This document shows positions 1 to 7,101 of a stretch of DNA of 11,275 nt, in pieces. Source of the stretch: Gemmatimonadota bacterium (GTDB lineage Bacteria; Gemmatimonadota; Gemmatimonadetes; Gemmatimonadales; GWC2-71-9); contig JAOTWK010000073.1 in assembly GCA_029862935.1 (NCBI GenBank), positions 1-11,275 on the forward strand. The letters are read 5' to 3'. The notes beneath the pieces were generated by a model. It was given only the letters and a program-made list of their open reading frames with translations. It was not told the DNA's origin and did no database searches. How positions within the stretch are numbered: the first letter of the stretch is position 1; every line of letters starts with the position of its first letter. The position numbers and the translations under genes were made by a program.

Positions 1-1038
1 GTGCTGCACTGCCACGAGATCAGCGCGCTGTTGGAGAGTGGCACGGTGGTCCTGATTGAACAGTGGCTCAAGTGCCCGCCGCATGTCCCGAGGGACGACG
101 CGCCGCTGCAGGAACTCCGGTACGACGGCGCGCCCCGCCACGAGATTCACCAGACTCACGTGGGGGACGCGAACCAGGCGCTGTGCCACGGCATACGTCA
201 GGGGATGGACGCGGTAGGCCACGGCCATGGGGACCCCACTGATCGCCGCCTCGAGCGTCGTCGTGCCGGACTTGCAGAGCGCCACATCTGCGGCAGCCAA
301 AATGGTGAGCGATTGATCAGGACAAAACCGAAAGCCCGGAGGTGGGTCGGCCGTCGGGTGCGCCGTCCCGACCACGATCTCGAGATCGGGAATAGTGCCG
401 CGCAAGAGCTCGGCGGTCTTGCGGAACGCCGGCCACAGCCGCTGCCGTTCCGATGATCGGCTCCCTGGAAACACCGCGAGCGTCGGTGCCCCGGAGGGAA
501 GCCCCAACGCGCGACGCGATGAGGCACGATCACCGACCGCGTGGTCGAGTAGGGGATGACCCACGAACGTCGCAGCGACGCCGCGGTCGCGGAAGTACAA
601 CTCTTCGAATGGCAGCACCACAGCGAGTTGCGTCACGTGCTGCCGCAACGTCGACACGCGCCACTGACCCCACGCCCACACCTGTGGGGCGATGTAGTAC
701 AAGACCGGAACGCCATGCCGGGCCGCCCGAGCGGCGAGCCGGAGATTGAATCCGGGGTAATCGACGAGCAAGGCGAGATCGTAGTCCGCGGTTGCCAAGC
801 GGTGATCGATCTTCCGGAAGAGCCTGACGTGCGCGGGAAGGCTATCGAGTCCTTCCGCCAAGCCCACAACCGATAGGTTACGGATGTCGCCGAGTAGAGA
901 CGCCCCGGCTTGCACGAGGTGCGGACCGCCAATTCCCTCTACGGTGAGATCGGGTCGCTGCTGCAGGAGGTTGTGGATGACCTGCGCGGCGTGGGCATCA
1001 CCCGAAGGTTCCCCCGCCGACACGAGCACTCGTTTCAC
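1..1038 (-). CDS. lpxB: Lipid-A-disaccharide synthase LpxB, 3' end cut by window
   Basis: GT19 glycosyltransferase that condenses UDP-2,3-diacylglucosamine with lipid X to give lipid A disaccharide 1-phosphate at the inner face of the cytoplasmic membrane. The frame is open for 346 codons and runs off the window; the family is about 380 residues, so roughly 35 residues are missing. Visible motifs are GEPSGD (residues 9-14), GIGGP (near 35), DYPGFN (93-98, D93 matching the catalytic Asp98 of E. coli), APQVWAWGQWR (about 116-127), FPGSR (near 191) and KSGTTTLEAA (near 260). The GTG start at 1036-1038 overlaps the lpxA stop in a GTGA, and it gives the normal MKRVLVSAGEPSGD N-terminus. No strong Shine-Dalgarno precedes it, so it is probably translated by coupling to lpxA. 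The identification is very secure. Confidence 0.95.
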   Translation of the reverse strand, partial: MKRVLVSAGEPSGDAHAAQVIHNLLQQRPDLTVEGIGGPHLVQAGASLLGDIRNLSVVGLAEGLDSLPAHVRLFRKIDHRLATADYDLALLVDYPGFNLRLAARAARHGVPVLYYIAPQVWAWGQWRVSTLRQHVTQLAVVLPFEELYFRDRGVAATFVGHPLLDHAVGDRASSRRALGLPSGAPTLAVFPGSRSSERQRLWPAFRKTAELLRGTIPDLEIVVGTAHPTADPPPGFRFCPDQSLTILAAADVALCKSGTTTLEAAISGVPMAVAYRVHPLTYAVAQRLVRVPHVSLVNLVAGRAVVPEFLQRRVVPRDMRRALEPLFNQDHRATLQQRADLVAVQH

Positions 1039-1811
1039 ACGAGGACCCCGCGTTCCGACTCGGCAACGAATTCGACGAGCCGCCGTACTTCGCTGGCAAC
1101 GTCGGGCTGACTGCGGAGATAGGCAACGGCCTCAGACGTGGTGAAATCCGAGTTGAACAAGAGCCGATAGGCGTGCTTGAGGGCCAATCGCACGTCGGCA
1201 GGGACGCCGGCTCGAGTCAGACCGATGGTGTTGATTCCAAAGAGGCGAAGCGGCGTGCCGACGGCCCGTGTATAGGGTGGAACGTCCTGCGGCACTCGCG
1301 AGCCCCCGCCAATCAGCGCGTGTGTGCCGATGCGCACGAACTGGTGCACCGGACAAATGCCACTGATCGTTGCGTGGGCTTCGATGGTCACGTGACCCGC
1401 GAGCTGCACCATGTTGGCGATGGTGACGTGATCCTCGATGACACAATCGTGTGCAACGTGAACGTAGGTCATGAGGAAGCAGTGTGAGCCGATCACCGTG
1501 CGGAGGCGGGCCTGGCTGCCCCGGTGGATGGTCGCGTACTCGCGAATGATCGTGTGATCACCGATCTCGAGCCAGGTCGATTCGCCGGAGAACTTTCGGT
1601 CTTGTGGTGCGGCGCCAAGGATCGTCCCAGGTCCAATCGCGCAGTCGCGCCCGACCTGAGTATTGCGCTCGATCACGACGTGCGGTCCCAGCTGAGTCCC
1701 CGCGCCAATGGTCACGTGTGGTCCGATCACCGCATAGGGTCCGACCGTGACGTCAGCAGCGAGCTCACTCCCGGGATCGACGAGCGCTGTGGGATGGATG
1801 AGCGGTGTCAT
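1035..1811 (-). CDS. lpxA: UDP-N-acetylglucosamine acyltransferase LpxA
   Basis: First enzyme of lipid A synthesis: moves a 3-hydroxyacyl chain from ACP to the 3-OH of UDP-GlcNAc in the cytoplasm. The 258 residues match the usual length (262 in E. coli). Residues 1-185 are left-handed beta-helix hexapeptide repeats, followed by an alpha-helical C-terminal domain (GINTIGLTRAGV onward). The catalytic histidine lies in HVAHD (H121, equivalent to E. coli H125), and H140, H156 and Q157 match E. coli H144, H160 and Q161. The acyl-chain ruler position equivalent to E. coli G173 is G169, which suggests a long (C14-like) acyl chain; that is inference. The ATG start overlaps the lpxC-fabZ stop by 4 nt (ATGA), and the stop overlaps the lpxB GTG. 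There is no obvious Shine-Dalgarno, consistent with translational coupling. Confidence 0.97.
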   Translation of the reverse strand: MTPLIHPTALVDPGSELAADVTVGPYAVIGPHVTIGAGTQLGPHVVIERNTQVGRDCAIGPGTILGAAPQDRKFSGESTWLEIGDHTIIREYATIHRGSQARLRTVIGSHCFLMTYVHVAHDCVIEDHVTIANMVQLAGHVTIEAHATISGICPVHQFVRIGTHALIGGGSRVPQDVPPYTRAVGTPLRLFGINTIGLTRAGVPADVRLALKHAYRLLFNSDFTTSEAVAYLRSQPDVASEVRRLVEFVAESERGVLV

Positions 1812-3085
1812 CGATCAACGATGGCGGCCATCATTTCCGCTTCAGCGACTGGTTGGCCATCGACATACGCGACGCCCTTCATGCGGCAGGTCTTCCCACG
1901 GAACTTGAGCATCTCCAGCTCGAAACGAAGCTGGTCTCCGGGAACCACGGGTTTGCGGAACTTCACCTCGTCAATCGCCATGAAGTAGACGACCTTGTTC
2001 TCCGGATCGTCGACCTGTCCCAGAAGGAGCATGCCTCCGGTCTGTGCCATCGCTTCAACGATGAGCACACCGGGCATGACGGGATGTCCTGGGAAGTGTC
2101 CCGGGAAGAAGGGCTCGTTCATCGTGACGTTCTTGATGCCCACGATGCGTTTCCCCGTCTCGAGCTCGACGATCTTGTCGACCAACAGAAACGGATACCG
2201 GTGGGGCAGCACACCGAGGATGTCTTGGATGTCCATCACCGGTGGGCCTGTCAGTGTAGCGGTCCGTTCGAGCGCCCGCGCCAGCGCGATGTTCCCCGTA
2301 TGACTGGGCTGGAACGCGGTCACATCGGCGAGCAGAGGACCGCCCAGCAGTGCGAGATCGCCCAGCAAATCGACGGCCTTGTGGCGCACGAATTCGTCAG
2401 GCCAGCGGAGCGCACCACCGGCGAGCCCTTCCGGGGACAGGACGATGGTGTTGTCGAAGGAGGCGCCCTGAGCCAGTCCGCGGGCGCGGAGGGTTTCGGC
2501 TTCGTCCGCCAAGCCGAAGGTGCGGGCCGATGCGAGCTCGGTGGCGAACGCGGCGGGATCGATATCGTAGGATCCCGCTTGACGCCCGATGAGCGGGTGG
2601 TCCGCATCGATCGTCACCGTGAGCCGCAACGACGAACCCGGCGCCACGACGTAGCGTGCGTGACCTTCGCTGATGACGATCGGCGCTGGCAACTTGCGCG
2701 GCACGCGCTGACCGTCGAGGTCGGTGGTCCCTGCGTTCCGCAGCGCCTCGAAGATCGCGTGCGCGCTGCCGTCACCGATGGGCACCTCGGGCCCGTCCAC
2801 GGCGATTGTCAGGTCGTCGATGCCAAGCGCGGAGACAGCCGCCAGCAGGTGCTCGACCGTGGTGACCGACGCATCGCCTTCCCCAAGGACCACGCGATGG
2901 TCGGTGTCGGTCACGCTCGAAAGTCGTGCGGCGATCGGTGGTGCCGCCGGCAGGTCGACACGCTGAAAGACGAGCCCCGTGTCGGATTCGGCCGGTCGGA
3001 ACGTCACGGTGGTGTCCACACCCGTATGGACGCCCGTCCCACTCAACGTGGCTTCACGCGCGATCGATCGTCGTGGTTCACTCAT
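1808..3085 (-). CDS. lpxC-fabZ: Fused UDP-3-O-acyl-GlcNAc deacetylase / 3-hydroxyacyl-ACP dehydratase (LpxC-FabZ)
   Basis: One 425-residue protein with two complete enzymes. Residues 1 to about 281 are LpxC, the zinc deacetylase that commits UDP-acyl-GlcNAc to lipid A: TVEHL (E78, H79), EFVRHKAVD (H235, D239) and the SHTG histidine H262 match E. coli E78, H79, H238, D242 and H265. Residues 284-425 are FabZ, the hotdog-fold dehydratase of fatty acid synthesis: [11 protein letters not shown], then FFPGHFPG with H330 and VEAMAQ with E344, spaced as in E. coli H54/E68. All catalytic residues are present, so both halves should be active. The two domains are joined with almost no linker. The same fusion is known in Bacteroidota and relatives. 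The ATG start overlaps the lpxD stop (ATGA, 3082-3085). An AAGGA lies 13 nt upstream (3099-3103), rather far for a normal Shine-Dalgarno. Confidence 0.97.
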   Translation of the reverse strand: MSEPRRSIAREATLSGTGVHTGVDTTVTFRPAESDTGLVFQRVDLPAAPPIAARLSSVTDTDHRVVLGEGDASVTTVEHLLAAVSALGIDDLTIAVDGPEVPIGDGSAHAIFEALRNAGTTDLDGQRVPRKLPAPIVISEGHARYVVAPGSSLRLTVTIDADHPLIGRQAGSYDIDPAAFATELASARTFGLADEAETLRARGLAQGASFDNTIVLSPEGLAGGALRWPDEFVRHKAVDLLGDLALLGGPLLADVTAFQPSHTGNIALARALERTATLTGPPVMDIQDILGVLPHRYPFLLVDKIVELETGKRIVGIKNVTMNEPFFPGHFPGHPVMPGVLIVEAMAQTGGMLLLGQVDDPENKVVYFMAIDEVKFRKPVVPGDQLRFELEMLKFRGKTCRMKGVAYVDGQPVAEAEMMAAIVDR

Positions 3086-4107
3086 GGGCGTTCGGTGATC
3101 CTTTCCAATGCGGTGACGAGTGGAGCAAGTCGGCCGAGCGCAGCTGTCTGCCGCAGCACATTCCGGTGATCCCGGGCTGGATACCCGGATACCGTCGCCC
3201 CAGCGGCCACGTCACCGATGACTCCGCTCTGGGCGGCGACTCGAGCGTTCCGTCCAACTGTCAGATGATCGGCGAGACCGGCCTGGCCCGCAAGCAGGAC
3301 ATCGTCCTCCACCGCCGAGCTCCCTGCTATGCCCACCTGTGCCATGATGATGCATCGCGCCCCGACCCGCACATTGTGCGCGATCTGCACGAGATTGTCG
3401 ATCTTGGTGCCCACCCCGACTTCCGTGTCGCCCAGGCTGCCGCGATCGATCGTGGTGTTCGCGCCAATCTCGACGTCGTCCGCGACGTGGCACGAGCCGA
3501 CCTGTGGGAGTCGGACATGACCGCGCGACGTCGGCTCGAATCCGAACCCGGGGCCTCCGATTCGAGCGCCGGAGCCGACCACCACGCGATGACCGAGCAC
3601 CACGCCCCGATAAAGGGTCGCGTGCGCGCCGATCACGCAGTCGTCGCCCAGGCGCACGTTGTCTTCCACGATGGCATGCGCGTGAATCCTGCACCCAGCG
3701 CCGAGCGCGACGCGTCGACCGATCGTCGCATGCGGCCCGATCGCGATTCGTTCCGCCCAATGGGTGCCGTGCCCGACAGTGGCAGTCGGGTGCACGCCCC
3801 AGACGGACTGATCCGACGGTGCCAGGTGGTCGATGAGTGTTCGGAGCGCGTCGAGTGGTTGCGGCACGATGATACGCGTGCCGGGTCCGGGCGCCACCGT
3901 CCGGAACTGCGGTGACACCAGTGCCGCTGCCGCCTGGGTCGCATGGAATGCGCTCAGGTAGCGTGCCGCCGTAAGGAATGTGAGATCGCCGGGTCCCGCG
4001 CGCTCTAGCGGGGCGATCCCGGCGAGGTGGATATCGTGGTGTCCGACGAGCTCACCGCCGACCAGCGTCGCAATCTGGCCGGCGGTCATCGCCGAGGGCA
4101 AATGCAC
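3082..4107 (-). CDS. lpxD: UDP-3-O-acylglucosamine N-acyltransferase LpxD
   Basis: Adds the second, N-linked 3-hydroxyacyl chain to the LpxC product in lipid A synthesis. It has 341 residues, as in the family. Residues about 8-100 are the uridine-binding N-domain (QIATLVGGELVG, then GDLTFLT at 40-46); about 105-310 are hexapeptide repeats of a beta-helix; a short helical C-terminus follows. The catalytic histidine is H244 in QIAHNV (E. coli H239). The proposed start is a GTG at 4105-4107, 6 nt after the ompH stop. An ATG six codons further in (4087-4089, MTAGQIA) is a fair alternative; neither has a good Shine-Dalgarno. The family usually has 5-9 residues before the QIA position, which leaves both starts possible. 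Confidence 0.96.
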   Translation of the reverse strand: MHLPSAMTAGQIATLVGGELVGHHDIHLAGIAPLERAGPGDLTFLTAARYLSAFHATQAAAALVSPQFRTVAPGPGTRIIVPQPLDALRTLIDHLAPSDQSVWGVHPTATVGHGTHWAERIAIGPHATIGRRVALGAGCRIHAHAIVEDNVRLGDDCVIGAHATLYRGVVLGHRVVVGSGARIGGPGFGFEPTSRGHVRLPQVGSCHVADDVEIGANTTIDRGSLGDTEVGVGTKIDNLVQIAHNVRVGARCIIMAQVGIAGSSAVEDDVLLAGQAGLADHLTVGRNARVAAQSGVIGDVAAGATVSGYPARDHRNVLRQTAALGRLAPLVTALERITERP

Positions 4108-4113
4108 GCCTGG

Positions 4114-4668
4114 CTACTGCTGTTGGCCTGTCAGCCGGCGCACAACCGTTGTCGTCAGGTCCAGGACTGGATCGGCAGACACGATGTTGTTTCCTGGCGC
4201 CGACACGTCGAAGATGGCCGAGAGCGCCCGTTCGGCGCGAAGCCCGTCGATCACGCGCTGAATGCGGTCTTCCAACGGAGCCATCAATTCGCGCTGGCGC
4301 TCGTCTGCGCGCGTCGAGTACTCGGTGGTCCGCTGCTGGAGCTGTTCGTTGAGTCGTTGTAGCTCCGTCTGCTTCTCTTGGCGTGCGGTGGGCGATAGTA
4401 CGATCGCCTGCTGGTTGAACGCCGTGAGGGCCGAGTCGAGCTGCCGCTGCAGGATCTGGACCTCCGCGCGGTAACTCGTCACCTCGGCATTCCACGTGGA
4501 TTCTGCAGCTACGAATCCAGGGGTCTGCCGGAGAATCACTTCGGTGCTCACGTAGGCAAACTGCATCGGGTTCTGCACCGAGGATGTGGGGATGGCGGCG
4601 ACGCCCGCGATTCCGAGCACGCCGAGGGCGGAGAGGGCAATCATGCGTTTCGAACGATCGAGTTTCAT
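4114..4668 (-). CDS. ompH: OmpH/Skp-family periplasmic chaperone
   Basis: 184-residue protein of the OmpH/Skp family, which holds unfolded outer-membrane proteins in the periplasm on their way to BamA. A basic N-terminus (KLDRSKR) is followed by a hydrophobic segment (residues 9-26) that fits a signal peptide, although the cleavage site is unclear. The mature part opens with FAYVSTEVILRQTPGF (37-52), the family's typical N-terminal motif. Residues about 55-145 are rich in Q, E, R and L with heptad character, as expected for the Skp coiled-coil tentacle. Sequence conservation in this family is low; position between bamA and lpxD supports the call strongly. The frame stays open 69 codons upstream, but ATG 4668 is chosen because it gives the signal peptide and has an AGGA 8 nt upstream, and the longer version would run into bamA. 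Confidence 0.9.
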   Translation of the reverse strand: MKLDRSKRMIALSALGVLGIAGVAAIPTSSVQNPMQFAYVSTEVILRQTPGFVAAESTWNAEVTSYRAEVQILQRQLDSALTAFNQQAIVLSPTARQEKQTELQRLNEQLQQRTTEYSTRADERQRELMAPLEDRIQRVIDGLRAERALSAIFDVSAPGNNIVSADPVLDLTTTVVRRLTGQQQ

Positions 4669-4676
4669 CGCGCTAT

Positions 4677-4680
4677 TCCT
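4677..4680 (-). promoter_or_regulatory. Shine-Dalgarno site of ompH
   Basis: AGGA read on the minus strand, 8 nt before the ompH ATG at 4668, in the 23-nt gap after bamA. It decides the ompH start against the longer open frame that runs back into bamA. Confidence 0.6.
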
Positions 4681-4691
4681 GCTGGAGTGAA

Positions 4692-7100
4692 TCAGAAAAA
4701 CTGTCCGAGTTTGAAGTGGAACTTCCATCCCGGTTGGGGATTGCCAAAGATGTCGACTTTGTCGAAGCCGTAGGCGTAGTCGATTCCGATCGGGCCGAGC
4801 GGTGTCACGAGACTCACGCCGACGCCGGCACCCCGAAACAGCCGTGACGGATTGAACCGCGAGGGCGAATCCCACACGTTGCCGGCATCCACGAAGGTGC
4901 TGAGATAGATGGCCTGACTCACGCGTAACCCGATCTCGCCAGTCAGTGCGAGGTACGAGGCACCGAACGCGTCAACGGTACTTGCCTGCTGGCCACTCGA
5001 GAACGGATCGAAGCCCTGCGGAGTGATCGAGAACTCCTCATATCCCCGAAGCGGAATGCCGAACTGTGTGCCACCCATGGAGAAGAGCTGGCGGAAGTGG
5101 GGGCCGGCATCGCCCCACACGAAACCCGTTTGGACGCCGAGTCCCATGAGCAAGGTCATGCCGCCGCCCAACTGATCCTGGCCGCCGAGCACGGCCAACG
5201 GGGCATACCAGCGACCTTCGAAGGTGAGCCGTCGGAAGTTGCCGCTGCCGCCGAGTGGCCCCCCGCCCTGCGCCGCTGTCAGCCGGTGCAGTACCCCGCC
5301 CGTAGCGAACGGGAGTCCAATTCTGGTGTCTCGCGCCAGCGTGAGCGAGGCCATCGACAGCACGCAGTTAGCGCAGAGGAACCGCGACGTCAGGGTCGGC
5401 GAGTCATAGTCGCTCTGCTCGATCGCGTACGAGGCAAACAGCCGCGTATATCGGGAGCCGCGCAGCGGAAAGCCGATCTGGATGCTGCCTCCGCGCGAGG
5501 TAATGCGGCCGAGATCGGCGACCGTATATCGCAGGCGGGAGTTGTGCAGTGACAACGTGGCAGACGTGAGGCTTCCACGCAGCGCAGGATCCGTATATGT
5601 GAGATTGATGTTATTGATGTTGCGGCCGAACTGCCACTGGACGGACACCCGCTTGGCGCGTCCGAACAGGTTGGGTTCGTCCAAGCCGATGAACCCTCCG
5701 AGCCCCGTTCCCTGACCCACGGATGCGCCGAAGTTGATGTTGCCCGTATGACGCTCCTCGACGTTGAACACGACGTTCACGTCACCCTGCTGATTCGCTG
5801 GCTCCGTCGTGGGGACGGGGAGCGGCTGCTCGAAGAACCCCAGGTTGGAGACGTTCTGGTACGAGCGAATCAACGCATCCTGACGCATGACGTCGCCGGG
5901 CACGATAATGATGGCGCGGCGGATCACGTCCTCATGGGTCACGGAATTACCGCGGATGATCACCTTGTTGACGATGGCTGGCTGCCGTTCCACGATCTGC
6001 CACCGGAGGTCGACGACATCACGGCCGTCCGCCGTAGCGCGACGCGACATGGCCCCGGCGATCTGGGCGTAGATGTACCCGTTGTTCATGTACAGGTTAC
6101 GGACTTCTCCGGTCGCCTCGTCCCACGTCTCCTGATCAAAGACGGCCGGACCGTCCCGTCGACCGCCGAGCCCCAAGAATCCGCCAGAGCGCGACCCGAA
6201 CGGGTAGTACCGCTCGAGTTGGCTGGTCGCGAAGTAGCGGTTCCCGACGATATCGAAGTTTCCGACCTCGTATTGTTGGCCCTCTCGGACGCGCAACACG
6301 AGGCGGCCCTTGCCCGTGTTTTCGTCCACGATCAGGGTGTCGTCGAGCACCTGGAAGTCGATGAACCCTCGGGCGGCGTAGAAGCGCGGTAGGCGGTCGC
6401 GCACGTCGTCTTGGAGCTTGTCGTCGCTGAAGCTGCCGCTCCGCCACCACCAGAACCCCTCGGGCTTTGACGAGATCTTGCCCACGATCTCGGCGTCGGT
6501 GAACTGCTCGTTCCCCTCGACCACCACCTCGCTGACAATGACCCTTCGTCCCTCGTCGATCTCAAAGACGACCTGCAGCGATCCGTCGGGTTGCGGCAGC
6601 TCTCGCAGAATTACATTGGTCAGGTAGTAGCCTTCGTCCATGTAGACGGAATCGATCGCGGCCCGTGAGAGCGCCGCATCGGCTCGGTCGAAGGGTCGGC
6701 CGGCCAACAGGCGGACTTTGCCGCGCACCTTACGCTCAGAGACGTTCTTCACGCCGCGGATCGACCAGCCGGTGAGCAGCGGGCGCTCGACGACCGTGAT
6801 ACGGAGGACTTCTCCAGCGTCCGTACGTGCCTGCTCGAAGCGAACATCGTCGAACTGCTTGGTGCGGTAGAGCGCGCTCATCGCACGCTGGAGGTCGCGG
6901 AACCCCAACGGCTGACGCAGCGGAATGTCGGTGACGGAAAGCACTGTCTCGCGCGCTAGCCGCCTGAGTCCCTCCACCGCGATGCTGTCAATCGTGATGG
7001 TGGTCGGCGCGACCTCCTGCCCGACGACAGTGGGCTCCTGCGCGAAGACATTCGGCACCATCACGATGGTACCAAGGACGGCGAACAGACTGCGGCGCAT
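4692..7100 (-). CDS. bamA: Outer membrane protein assembly factor BamA
   Basis: 802-residue Omp85 protein that inserts beta-barrel proteins into the outer membrane. A signal peptide (MRRSLFAVLGTIVMVPNVFA) is probably cut before QEP. Five POTRA repeats follow at about 34-108, 110-183, 186-274, 276-373 and 376-450, for example ITIDSIAVEGLRRL in POTRA1 and VNKVIIRGNSVTHEDVIR in POTRA5. The C-terminal beta-barrel covers about 454-802 and ends KLGQFF with the terminal Phe of a beta-signal. The conserved VRGF loop-6 motif appears as LRGY at 684-687. Oddities are a Gly/Arg-rich insertion in POTRA4 (about 299-323), a Trp cluster FWWWRSG in POTRA3 and a CANC pair in the barrel (C576, C579). The frame stays open 49 codons upstream inside clpC, but ATG 7100, 1 nt after the clpC stop, gives the signal peptide. 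Confidence 0.96.
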   Translation of the reverse strand: MRRSLFAVLGTIVMVPNVFAQEPTVVGQEVAPTTITIDSIAVEGLRRLARETVLSVTDIPLRQPLGFRDLQRAMSALYRTKQFDDVRFEQARTDAGEVLRITVVERPLLTGWSIRGVKNVSERKVRGKVRLLAGRPFDRADAALSRAAIDSVYMDEGYYLTNVILRELPQPDGSLQVVFEIDEGRRVIVSEVVVEGNEQFTDAEIVGKISSKPEGFWWWRSGSFSDDKLQDDVRDRLPRFYAARGFIDFQVLDDTLIVDENTGKGRLVLRVREGQQYEVGNFDIVGNRYFATSQLERYYPFGSRSGGFLGLGGRRDGPAVFDQETWDEATGEVRNLYMNNGYIYAQIAGAMSRRATADGRDVVDLRWQIVERQPAIVNKVIIRGNSVTHEDVIRRAIIIVPGDVMRQDALIRSYQNVSNLGFFEQPLPVPTTEPANQQGDVNVVFNVEERHTGNINFGASVGQGTGLGGFIGLDEPNLFGRAKRVSVQWQFGRNINNINLTYTDPALRGSLTSATLSLHNSRLRYTVADLGRITSRGGSIQIGFPLRGSRYTRLFASYAIEQSDYDSPTLTSRFLCANCVLSMASLTLARDTRIGLPFATGGVLHRLTAAQGGGPLGGSGNFRRLTFEGRWYAPLAVLGGQDQLGGGMTLLMGLGVQTGFVWGDAGPHFRQLFSMGGTQFGIPLRGYEEFSITPQGFDPFSSGQQASTVDAFGASYLALTGEIGLRVSQAIYLSTFVDAGNVWDSPSRFNPSRLFRGAGVGVSLVTPLGPIGIDYAYGFDKVDIFGNPQPGWKFHFKLGQFF

Positions 7101-7101
7101 G

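Noticed and set aside
1..456. 151-codon plus-strand frame at the window edge
   Set aside because: Antisense to lpxB, which has all its motifs in the other strand.
1805..3169. 454-codon open frame on the plus strand
   Set aside because: It lies wholly opposite lpxC-fabZ and the start of lpxD, whose catalytic motifs are unmistakable. Its translation shows no domain and has the Arg/His/Asp-rich look of an antisense frame in GC-rich DNA.
2926..3915. 329-codon open frame on the plus strand
   Set aside because: Antisense to lpxD, with no recognisable motif and no Shine-Dalgarno; a by-product of high GC at codon position 3.
4669..4875. 69-codon upstream extension of ompH
   Set aside because: It would overlap the bamA C-terminus and place the signal peptide inside the protein; ATG 4668 has a Shine-Dalgarno.
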